From DASSUC01 sp035649895 (lineage in GTDB: Bacteria; Actinomycetota; Actinomycetes; Mycobacteriales; Micromonosporaceae), in the NCBI GenBank assembly GCA_035649895.1, contig DASRIS010000004.1, forward strand, positions 1 through 20,276: a stretch of 20,276 bases of DNA, written 5' to 3'. Positions within the stretch are counted from its first letter, which is position 1. Every line of letters begins with the position of its first letter. The position numbers and the translations under genes were made by a program. Positions 1 through 6,250 of the stretch are shown here, one piece after another. The notes under the pieces were generated by a model. That model was not told the origin of the DNA. It worked only from the letters and a program-made list of their open reading frames with translations, and ran no database searches.

Positions 1-1554
1 TTCTCGGTCAACCCGAAGCGGGTCAGCCAGACCTCTGAGCTGAGCGCGACGGTCACCGACGCCAACCCCGGCGACGGCGAGTACTTCATCGGCTCGATAG
101 ACCCCGGCGAGGGCAACGGCACCCCGATGACCTACCGCGACGGGAAGATCACCGCCACGATCGGCACGGCCCTGAAAGCCGGACGGTACGAGTTCCACGT
201 CCGTGCCAAGGACCAGCTCGGCACCTGGTCCAGCCCGTCCCCACCGGTCTACCTGGTCGTCAACCGGCCGGACCCGCCGGCGGGCCTCACCGCCACCTCC
301 CCGACCAACCAGGACCCGGTGCTGAGCTGGGCCGCATCACCCGACGCGGTCAAGTACCACGTGTACCGGGACGGGGCAAAGCTGGCCGCCGAGCCGACCG
401 CCACCACGTTCACCGACGCCGACCGACCTGACGGCCGCTACAGCTACGAGGTCAGGGCCGTCAACGGCTTCGGCGACGTGAGCGACGCGAGCACTGCCGC
501 CAGCGTGCACGTCGACAAGACCAGGCCCACCATCGGGCCGAGCGCCAGCCCGCCGGCCAACGCCGCCGGCTGGAACAACACCCCGGTGACCGTCGGCTTC
601 GCGTGCGCCGACGAGCCTGGCGGGTCAGGGGTCGCCGGCTGCACCGAGCCGATCCGCGTCGACGGCGACGGAGCAGGCCAGGTCGTCACCGGGCAGGCGG
701 TCGACAACGCGGGCAACACCGCATCTGCAAGCCAGACCGTCAACCTCGACCGGACCGCGCCCGTCGCCGGCGCACCGGCGTGGAGCACCAACCCCAAGCC
801 GACCGGATCCTCCACCACCCTGACCGTCCCCGCCAGCGACGCGCTCTCCGGCGTCGTGGCCGGCGAGTACTACTTCGACACCGACCCGGGCCCCGGCAAC
901 GGCACCCCCATGACCTACGGCGGTGGCGTGCTGTCGACCACCATCGGGACCGGCCTCACGGTCGGCGTCTACCAGATCGGCGTACGCGCCAAGGACGCGG
1001 CCGGGAACTGGACCGCGCCACCGGTCGTCACCATCCTGGTGGTCTACGACCCGAGCCTGCCGGTCGGGGTCACCGGCAAGAACAAGAACGACCTGGTACC
1101 GAGCCTCGCCAACGGTGACGTGCTGCCCGGGCTCACCAGCGCCGGCCAGACCGACACCGCGGACTACGGCTTCACCGTCGACTACACCAACGGCGCACTG
1201 GACCCGCGCAACGACTTCATGTTCCGCTACAACACCGGCAGCCAGTGCAACTCGCCGCACGACCAGAACTGCCACAGCTTCACCCTCACCGCCACCGGCT
1301 TCGACTGGCTGATCATCGACCAGGCCAACGACTCCCGAGGCCGCTTCCAGGGCATCGCCACGGTAACCATCGACGAAGTTATCACCATCAACCCATTCAC
1401 GGTCGAAGGGACCGACGGCGACCGCCTGACCCCGGCCGGCAACGACCACTTCATCCTGAAGGTCTACGCCCCCGGCGCCGACCCGACCACGGCTAGCCCC
1501 GTCTACCAGGTATCGGCCTCATTTGCGAAGGGAAACAGCGTGCGGGTGAGGTAG
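1..1554 (+). CDS. Secreted/surface protein of Ig/FnIII-like modules, 5' end outside window
   Basis: The frame is open from the first base, so this is the C-terminal 517 residues of a larger protein; the ATG at 127 is internal. Residues 1-92 and about 258-350 are two copies of one beta-sandwich module, sharing GNGTPMTY and a later VRAKD. Between them lie a fibronectin-III-like unit (about 93-170, with VKYHVYRDG and YSYEVRAVNGFG) and an Ig-like unit (about 175-255) with two Cys and ending VDNAGNTAS. The last 160 residues form a separate beta-rich domain containing NPFTVEGTDGDRL and FILKVYAPGADP, a type seen at the C-termini of secreted actinobacterial proteins whose function I do not know. No enzyme domain or C-terminal membrane segment is visible. 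A role in adhesion or carbohydrate/cell-surface binding is inference. A strong hairpin follows the stop, so this is probably the last gene of its transcript. Confidence 0.85.
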   Translation, partial: FSVNPKRVSQTSELSATVTDANPGDGEYFIGSIDPGEGNGTPMTYRDGKITATIGTALKAGRYEFHVRAKDQLGTWSSPSPPVYLVVNRPDPPAGLTATSPTNQDPVLSWAASPDAVKYHVYRDGAKLAAEPTATTFTDADRPDGRYSYEVRAVNGFGDVSDASTAASVHVDKTRPTIGPSASPPANAAGWNNTPVTVGFACADEPGGSGVAGCTEPIRVDGDGAGQVVTGQAVDNAGNTASASQTVNLDRTAPVAGAPAWSTNPKPTGSSTTLTVPASDALSGVVAGEYYFDTDPGPGNGTPMTYGGGVLSTTIGTGLTVGVYQIGVRAKDAAGNWTAPPVVTILVVYDPSLPVGVTGKNKNDLVPSLANGDVLPGLTSAGQTDTADYGFTVDYTNGALDPRNDFMFRYNTGSQCNSPHDQNCHSFTLTATGFDWLIIDQANDSRGRFQGIATVTIDEVITINPFTVEGTDGDRLTPAGNDHFILKVYAPGADPTTASPVYQVSASFAKGNSVRVR

Positions 1555-1574
1555 CCGCACAACCCCGATCGTCA

Positions 1575-1617
1575 GGTCGCGGGCCACCGGGAACTCAGGT
1601 CCTGGTGGCCCGCGACC
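1575..1617 (+). terminator. Long-stem hairpin after surface-protein gene
   Basis: GGTCGCGGGCCACC (1575-1588) is exactly complementary to GGTGGCCCGCGACC (1604-1617). GGGA/TCCT extends the stem inward to 18 pairs, counting one G-T wobble, with a 7-nt loop. It starts 20 nt after the TAG stop and has no T-run, as is common for actinobacterial intrinsic terminators. It probably insulates mrp from the upstream gene. Confidence 0.75.
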
Positions 1618-1654
1618 CTCGTCAAGGCCTGAAGGGCTGCTCTGGCGGCGCGCG

Positions 1655-1660
1655 TAGCAT
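1655..1660 (+). promoter_or_regulatory. -10 box (TAGCAT) of a probable leaderless mrp promoter
   Basis: TAGCAT fits the TANNNT -10 consensus and ends 7 nt before the ATG at 1668. Transcription would therefore start at or next to the start codon. No Shine-Dalgarno lies at normal spacing. No clear -35 is visible. Confidence 0.5.
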
Positions 1661-1667
1661 TGGCCGC

Positions 1668-2813
1668 ATGTCAGCCCCTGCCACCACGATCGAGGACGCC
1701 GTCCGGGCCGCCCTCGCCACAGTCGACGACCCGGAGATCCGCCGGCCGATCACCGAGCTCGGCATGGTCTCGTCGGTCCAGGTCGACAGCCTCGGGCTGG
1801 CTCGGGTCGGCATCCTGCTCACGGTCTCCGGCTGCCCGCTGCGGGACAAGCTCCGCGCGGACGTCACCGCCGCCGCGCTGACGGTGGACGGGGTCACCGC
1901 GGTGGAGGTCGACTTCGGCGTGATGAGCGACGCCCAGCGCCGGGAGCTGCAGACCCGGCTGCGCGGTGGTGGCGGCGCGGAGCCGGCGATCCCGTTCGCC
2001 CAGCCAGGGTCACGGACCAGGGTGTACGCGGTGGCGAGCGGCAAGGGCGGCGTCGGCAAGTCCAGCGTCACGGTCAACCTGGCCGCCGCGCTCGCCGCCC
2101 GGGGGTTCGCGGTCGGCGTGGTCGACGCCGATGTCTACGGCCACTCGGTGCCCCGGATGCTGGGCGCCACCGGCCGGCCGACCCAGGTCGAAGACATGAT
2201 CATGCCGCCACAGGCGTACGGCGTGAAGGTCATCTCGATCGGCATGTTCACCTCGGGCAACGCGGCCGTTGTCTGGCGCGGGCCGATGCTGCACCGGGCG
2301 CTGCAACAGTTCCTCGCCGACGTCTACTGGGGCGAGCTCGACGTGCTCCTGCTCGACCTGCCGCCGGGCACCGGTGATGTGGCCATCTCGCTGGCCCAGC
2401 TGCTGCCGAACGCGGAGATCCTCGTCGTGACCACCCCGCAGGTGGCCGCGGCCGAGGTCGCGGAGCGGGCCGGCGCCATCGCGTTGCAGACCCACCAGCG
2501 GCTGGTCGGCGTGGTGGAGAACATGTCCTGGCTCCAGCTGCCGACCGGCGAGCGGATGGAGATCTTCGGATCTGGTGGCGGCCAGGCGGTGGCCGACTCG
2601 CTCACCCGGCTGGTCGGCGCGCCCGTGCCGCTGCTGGGCCAGATCCCGCTCGACACCCGGCTGCGGGAGTCCGGCGACGAGGGCCGGCCGCTGGTGCTCA
2701 CCGCGCCGGACTCGCCCGCGGCCACGGCGCTCGCCGTGGTCGCCGACCGGCTAGCGGTACGCCGGGAGTCGCTCGCCGGCAAGCCGCTGGGCCTACGCCC
2801 CGCCGGCCGCTAG
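1668..2813 (+). CDS. mrp: Mrp/ApbC-family P-loop Fe-S cluster carrier ATPase
   Basis: This 381-residue cytosolic MinD/Mrp-type ATPase is predicted to carry and transfer Fe-S clusters to apo-proteins. Residues 8-95 are the N-terminal MIP18/DUF59 domain with its conserved SGCPL cysteine (Cys56). The deviant Walker A is SGKGGVGKSS (124-133), followed by VVDADVYGHS, LLLDLPPGTGD (about 227-237) and VVENMSW. The CxxC that binds the bridging cluster in enterobacterial ApbC is missing: the stretch after ENMS is WLQLPTGERMEIFGSGGGQ. As I recall, mycobacterial Mrp (Rv1229c) lacks it too. I chose the ATG at 1668 because the DUF59 domain begins directly after it and a leaderless -10 box precedes it; the in-frame GTG at 1605 lies inside the upstream hairpin. 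It is convergent with tatB. Confidence 0.95.
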   Translation: MSAPATTIEDAVRAALATVDDPEIRRPITELGMVSSVQVDSLGLARVGILLTVSGCPLRDKLRADVTAAALTVDGVTAVEVDFGVMSDAQRRELQTRLRGGGGAEPAIPFAQPGSRTRVYAVASGKGGVGKSSVTVNLAAALAARGFAVGVVDADVYGHSVPRMLGATGRPTQVEDMIMPPQAYGVKVISIGMFTSGNAAVVWRGPMLHRALQQFLADVYWGELDVLLLDLPPGTGDVAISLAQLLPNAEILVVTTPQVAAAEVAERAGAIALQTHQRLVGVVENMSWLQLPTGERMEIFGSGGGQAVADSLTRLVGAPVPLLGQIPLDTRLRESGDEGRPLVLTAPDSPAATALAVVADRLAVRRESLAGKPLGLRPAGR

Positions 2814-2845
2814 CCAGTCGGGCGCCGTCAGGTGTGGCGGCCCCA

Positions 2846-2907
2846 CCGCCAACCGCCAACCGCCAACCGCCAACCGCCAACCGCCAACCGCCAACCGCCA
2901 ACCGCCA
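2846..2907 (+). repeat. Heptanucleotide tandem array (CCGCCAA)8.9
   Basis: Eight exact copies of CCGCCAA run from 2846 to 2901, followed by a 6-nt partial copy. The array is intergenic, between convergent mrp and tatB. A period of 7 would break a reading frame, which fits a non-coding position. It is a good candidate for length variation between strains by replication slippage. Confidence 0.95.
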
Positions 2908-2975
2908 CAAGATCGCGATCAGAACGCCAAACGTCAAGTCAGACTGCACGAACGGCGTACCAGATCGCGATCTTG
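2908..2975. repeat. Inverted repeat built on GATCGCGATC, possible bidirectional terminator or REP-like element
   Basis: CAAGATCGCGATC (2908-2920) is exactly mirrored by GATCGCGATCTTG (2963-2975). An inner pair ACGCC/GGCGT lies between the arms, and each arm contains the palindrome GATCGCGATC. The element abuts the heptamer array and lies between the 3' ends of mrp and tatB, so it could terminate both. The size and self-palindromic arms also suit a dispersed extragenic palindrome; this window alone cannot tell the two apart. Confidence 0.6.
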
Positions 2976-3006
2976 ACCGTGTGCCGGTGGGCCGACAGCG
3001 TCCGGT

Positions 3007-3435
3007 TCAGGTTGCGTCGAAGTCGTACGGGCGCTCGTCGTAGCGGGGCTTCGCGGACGGCGCCGGTGGGACCTCGGCCGAGCCGTCCGCCGAGGCGACC
3101 GGCCGGCGCGAGCCGTTGCCGCGCCCGCGCAGGTCGGTGGAGTCGGCGACATCCTTGAGGTCTCGCTGGAGTGCGTCCAGGGGCCGGCGCAGGGCCGCCT
3201 CGTCCTCCTCGCTGAGCAGGTGCTTGCGCAGGAAGGTCTTCGGGTGCAGGTCGGTGAGCTGGATGTCGGTGCCGAGCTCGCGGCTGAGGTCGCTGGTGGC
3301 GCTGGTCGCCATCCGGCGCAGGTTGCGCAGCATGCGCAGGCCGTCGCTGATGACGGTGGGCAGCTTGTCGCCGAACACCAGCAGCGCGATGATCAGGAGC
3401 GCTCCCAGCTCCCATCCGCTCAGGTTCTCCAGCAT
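3007..3435 (-). CDS. tatB: Sec-independent (Tat) translocase subunit TatB
   Basis: This 142-residue protein has one N-terminal membrane segment (about residues 8-21, GALLIIALLVFG). The hinge FGDKLP follows, then an amphipathic helix (about 28-45) and a long charged cytoplasmic tail ending PYDFDAT. TatB forms the twin-arginine substrate receptor with TatC. The ATG at 3435 is preferred over the upstream in-frame GTG at 3513: it has a GGGAGGT ribosome site about 5-6 nt upstream and places the hydrophobic helix at the N-terminus as in all TatA/B proteins. It lies downstream of htrA on the same strand with a 230-nt gap. The htrA-tatB pair is conserved in mycobacteria (Rv1223-Rv1224, from memory), which supports TatB over TatA, as does the length of the tail. 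Confidence 0.92.
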   Translation of the reverse strand: MLENLSGWELGALLIIALLVFGDKLPTVISDGLRMLRNLRRMATSATSDLSRELGTDIQLTDLHPKTFLRKHLLSEEDEAALRRPLDALQRDLKDVADSTDLRGRGNGSRRPVASADGSAEVPPAPSAKPRYDERPYDFDAT

Positions 3436-3559
3436 CCGGCACCTCCCTGTCCCGCTCCGCCAGCGTACGCACACCGGGACTGCGGTCGGGAGAGCCACCG
3501 CCAGTCGACCCATGGACAGAAATCGATCAGAATCACCATGCCGGGGGCAACGCAGGGCA

Positions 3560-3584
3560 CTCTGCTAGCGATGATGGAGCAGAG
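3560..3584. other. Small inverted repeat in the htrA-tatB spacer
   Basis: CTCTGCT (3560-3566) and AGCAGAG (3578-3584) form a 7-bp stem with an 11-nt loop, 82 nt past the htrA stop and upstream of tatB. It could attenuate readthrough from htrA or be an operator for tatB. The sequence does not decide. Confidence 0.3.
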
Positions 3585-3609
3585 CATAAGGCGCTGACAG
3601 GGCACTCCC

Positions 3610-3650
3610 CGGCGCGGGCGACCCGACGCGCGTCGGCGCGGGCGACCCGA
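3610..3650 (+). repeat. 17-bp direct repeat, period 24, in the htrA-tatB spacer
   Basis: CGGCGCGGGCGACCCGA occurs at 3610-3626 and again, unchanged, at 3634-3650, just past the htrA stop. The copies are separated by 7 nt. No function is evident. Confidence 0.8.
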
Positions 3651-3665
3651 TACCCGCCGGCCTGG

Positions 3666-4898
3666 CTACTGGGCGTCGGCGGCCAGCGTGACCGAGGCCC
3701 GCTGGGTGGCCGCCCCCCGCTTGTACTCCACGCTCACCACGGAGTTCGGTGCGTACTTGCGGACCAGCGCGACCAGGTCGGTGGGCTCGTACACCAGGCG
3801 ACCGTCGAGGCGGATGACCACGTCACCGGCGCGCAGGCCGCCCCCTGCCGCGGGCCCGGCCGGCTCGACCGCGCGCAGCCGTACGCCGCCGTTGGGGTTG
3901 CGGTAGTTGTTGTCGAGCTGGGCCCCGAAGATGGTCCGGCGCGCCTTGCCGGTCGCGATGATCTCCTGAGCCACCCGCTTGGCCTGGTTGACCGGCACCG
4001 CGAACGCCAAGCCGATGTTGCCGGCCTCGTCCTCGTCCACGGCGAGCGACTTGATGACCGAGTTGACCCCGATCACCCGGCCGGCGCCGTCGACCAGCGG
4101 GCCGCCGGAGTTGCCGTGGTTCACCGCCGCGTCGGTCTGGATCGCGGCGTAGTAGCGCTCCTGCTTACCCGGCTCGCCGGCCCGGATCGGCCGGTCCACC
4201 GCGGAGACGATGCCGTACGTCACGGTGTTGGCCAGGGCCAGCGGCGAGCCGAGGGCGAGCACCGGGTCGCCGACCGCGATCGCGTCCGAGTCGCCGAACT
4301 CGACCGGGGCCAGCCCGTTCCGGTCCACCTTCAGCACCGCGATGTCCGACTCCGGGTCCCGACCGATGATCTTCCCAGGGGCGGTCGAGCCGTCGCTGAA
4401 CATGACGTTCGCGTTGCCGGTCGCGCCCTCCACGACGTGGTCGTTGGTGATCACGTACCCGTCCGCCGAGGCGACGAAGCCCGAGCCCACCCCGAAGCCG
4501 CCGCCGGTGGAGACGCGGATCGTGACCACGCTCGGCAGCACCTTCTGCACCACGCCGGCGAGCGAGCCGGGCGGGCGCTGGGCGAGCTCCGGCGCGGCTG
4601 CCTGGCCGGGGCCGCCGATCACCGTGGGCCCGCCGTCGCGCTCGGCGAACACGTACCCGAGCGCGCCGCCGAGAGCCCCGGCCAGCAGCGCGCTGATGAC
4701 GGAGACCAGCAGGACCATGCCGAGACCGCGGCGGGGCACCAGGTCCGGCACCTCCGGCTCCGGGGGTCCGCCCGGGCCCGGGTACGCCGCTGCGGGCACG
4801 ACCACGGCAGCCGGCGTGGACGGGTCGCGCCACGGGTCCGCCAGCGCGTCGGACCACCATGGCGACTGCGGTGCCCCTGCTGGACCAGCCCCCGTCAC
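3666..4898 (-). CDS. htrA: HtrA/DegP-like membrane-anchored trypsin-fold serine protease with PDZ domain
   Basis: This 410-residue envelope quality-control protease has a Pro-rich cytoplasmic N-terminus (1-56) and one membrane helix (about 59-83). An extracytoplasmic linker precedes the protease domain (about 112-310). The catalytic triad is visible as His154 (TNDHVVEG), Asp185 (PESDIAVLK) and Ser264 (HGNSGGP). One C-terminal PDZ domain (about 325-408) carries GGLRAGDVVIRLDGR. The GTG start at 4898 is supported by a GGAGG ribosome site about 8 nt upstream. It precedes tatB on the same strand and is divergent from the methyltransferase gene. Orthologues in mycobacteria follow sigE and rseA (the sigma factor and its anti-sigma); neither is present here, so it may have its own promoter. 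Function beyond HtrA-type proteolysis or chaperoning is inference. Confidence 0.93.
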   Translation of the reverse strand: MTGAGPAGAPQSPWWSDALADPWRDPSTPAAVVVPAAAYPGPGGPPEPEVPDLVPRRGLGMVLLVSVISALLAGALGGALGYVFAERDGGPTVIGGPGQAAAPELAQRPPGSLAGVVQKVLPSVVTIRVSTGGGFGVGSGFVASADGYVITNDHVVEGATGNANVMFSDGSTAPGKIIGRDPESDIAVLKVDRNGLAPVEFGDSDAIAVGDPVLALGSPLALANTVTYGIVSAVDRPIRAGEPGKQERYYAAIQTDAAVNHGNSGGPLVDGAGRVIGVNSVIKSLAVDEDEAGNIGLAFAVPVNQAKRVAQEIIATGKARRTIFGAQLDNNYRNPNGGVRLRAVEPAGPAAGGGLRAGDVVIRLDGRLVYEPTDLVALVRKYAPNSVVSVEYKRGAATQRASVTLAADAQ

Positions 4899-5011
4899 GG
4901 TCGCCTCCTCCCGCGCCCCGCCTACCGGAACACCCCGCCAGTGCGTGGCCTATCCAGGATCGCACGCTCCAGCGAGCACCATCGGGTTCCGGTGCAGCGA
5001 CTACGAGCGAC

Positions 5012-5017
5012 TAGGCT
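5012..5017 (+). promoter_or_regulatory. Possible -10 box (TAGGCT) upstream of the methyltransferase gene
   Basis: TAGGCT fits TANNNT and lies in the 182-nt divergent spacer, 63 nt before the proposed ATC start at 5081. The same hexamer occurs upstream of folP2 (16311) and korA (19142). No clear -35 is visible. Confidence 0.35.
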
Positions 5018-5080
5018 GGCGCGGTAGCTCCAGCTCTCCCGCCAACGCCCGTCTCCCGCCAACGCCCGCGGAGGTGCGTC

Positions 5081-5734
5081 ATCGCCACGCTCGCCCGAGG
5101 GACCAGCCCGCTGCCCGCGCAGGCGTACGAGTTCGCCGAGGCGTACCTGCCGGAGGATGTGGTCCTGGCCACGGCGCGCCTGATGTCGGCGGAGGTGGGC
5201 CTGGTGCCGGTCTCGCCCGGCGCCGGCGCGGCGCTGCGGCTGCTCGCGGCGGCCGGCAACGCCCGGGCGGTGGTGGAGATCGGCACAGGCACCGGAGTGA
5301 GCAGCCTGTGGCTGCTGGCCGGCATGCGCCCCGACGGCGTGCTCACCACCATCGACGCGGAGGGGGAGCACCAGCGCCTCGCCCGGCGGCTGTTCATCGA
5401 GGCGGGCTACCTCGCCTCGCGTGCCCGGATCATCACCGGCCGGGCGCTGGACGTGCTGCCCCGCCTGGCCGACGGCGGGTACGACATGGTCTTCGCCGAC
5501 GCCGACAGCCGCGAGTACACCGCGTTCGTCACCGAGGCCCACCGGCTGCTGCGCCCAGGCGGCGTGCTGGTGCTCAACGGAGCCTGGGCCGGCGGGCGGA
5601 TCGGCGACCCGGCGGCGCGGGACCCGCAGACCGTCGGGGTCCGGGAGGTCATCAAGGTGCTGCGCGACGCCGAGGAGTGGACCCCGGCACTGCTGGGCAC
5701 CGGCGACGGGCTGCTCTGTGCAGTGCGCCGCTGA
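5081..5734 (+). CDS. Class I SAM-dependent O-methyltransferase (Rv1220c-like), apparent ATC start
   Basis: This predicted cytosolic O-methyltransferase has motif I VVEIGTGTGVSSLWLL, motif II LTTIDAEGEH, an acidic FADADSREY and a post-motif LRPGGVLVLNG. This layout matches the catechol-O-methyltransferase-like family and Mycobacterium Rv1220c, as I recall that sequence. Its substrate is unknown. The first canonical in-frame start is the GTG at 5159, but family-like sequence (PAQAYEFAEAYLPED) continues upstream of it without a stop. No ATG, GTG or TTG occurs in frame between the stop at 5012 and 5159. A strong GGAGG (5070-5074) stands 6 nt before an in-frame ATC at 5081, which I take as the likely start (217 residues). 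The conservative alternative is 5159-5734 (191 residues). It is divergent from htrA, as in mycobacteria. Confidence 0.8.
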   Translation: MATLARGTSPLPAQAYEFAEAYLPEDVVLATARLMSAEVGLVPVSPGAGAALRLLAAAGNARAVVEIGTGTGVSSLWLLAGMRPDGVLTTIDAEGEHQRLARRLFIEAGYLASRARIITGRALDVLPRLADGGYDMVFADADSREYTAFVTEAHRLLRPGGVLVLNGAWAGGRIGDPAARDPQTVGVREVIKVLRDAEEWTPALLGTGDGLLCAVRR

Positions 5735-5739
5735 CCCGA

Positions 5740-5745
5740 CATACT
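5740..5745 (+). promoter_or_regulatory. -10 box (CATACT) of a probable leaderless promoter for the PH-like gene
   Basis: CATACT matches TATACT at five of six positions and ends 7 nt before the ATG at 5753, with no ribosome site at usual spacing. The geometry matches the mrp and nuoA promoters. Confidence 0.45.
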
Positions 5746-5752
5746 CACCGGC

Positions 5753-6250
5753 ATGCACGATCGTCGTACCCTGCGTTACTGGCCCTGGCTCGCGATGTGC
5801 GCGGCGGGCACCGCGGTCTTCGGCGGGCTCTTCGCGCTCGCCGGTTCGTGGGCCCTGCGCACCAGCTCCGTGGTCTTCCTCGTAATATCCGCAGCCCTGG
5901 CGCTCAGCTTCCTCGTCCTCGCCGGCTACACGCTGGCCAGCCTGCGGGTGCGTACGGTGGTGGACGGCACCGGCGCCACAGTGGTATGGCCGTTCTCGCG
6001 GGAGCGGGTGGAGTGGGCGCAGGTGGAGCGTTTGGACGTGACGCACCTTCTGCCTGGCTGGGCGGTGCGTGGCTGGCGGGCCGACGGGGCGGTGGTCGTC
6101 TTCATCTGCCATGACACGCACGGCCGGCGACCGCGCCGGTGGGAGACCTTCGAGACCCCGCCGACCACCGCGCCGCAGGCGCTCCAGCAGGCGTACGCCG
6201 AGATCGACCGCTGCTGGCGGTCAGCCCGGGGGCTGCCGGTCTACCACTGA
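5753..6250 (+). CDS. Small two-helix membrane protein with PH-like domain
   Basis: This 165-residue protein has two membrane helices (about residues 11-31 and 38-62). A short beta-rich cytoplasmic domain follows (about 65-150), beginning RVRTVVDGTGATVVWPFSRERVEWAQVERL. Two membrane segments followed by a domain with an 'I.W..V..I' strand is typical of bacterial PH-domain membrane proteins common in actinobacteria, whose molecular roles are mostly unknown. It starts 18 nt after the methyltransferase stop but has its own leaderless-type -10 box. Its 3' end overlaps the 3' end of pepA by 30 bp on the opposite strand. I cannot assign a specific function. Confidence 0.82.
   Translation: MHDRRTLRYWPWLAMCAAGTAVFGGLFALAGSWALRTSSVVFLVISAALALSFLVLAGYTLASLRVRTVVDGTGATVVWPFSRERVEWAQVERLDVTHLLPGWAVRGWRADGAVVVFICHDTHGRRPRRWETFETPPTTAPQALQQAYAEIDRCWRSARGLPVYH

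Noticed and set aside
2846..2907. Heptamer array considered as a CRISPR
   Set aside because: The units are 7 nt with no spacers, so it is a simple tandem repeat.
3007..3435. tatB considered as tatA
   Set aside because: The 120-residue charged tail, the GWELGALLI...FGDKLP helix and the position after htrA fit TatB; TatA proteins are usually shorter.
4210..6114. 634-codon plus-strand ORF across htrA and the methyltransferase
   Set aside because: It is antisense to the well-supported htrA and out of frame with the methyltransferase; no domain is recognisable.
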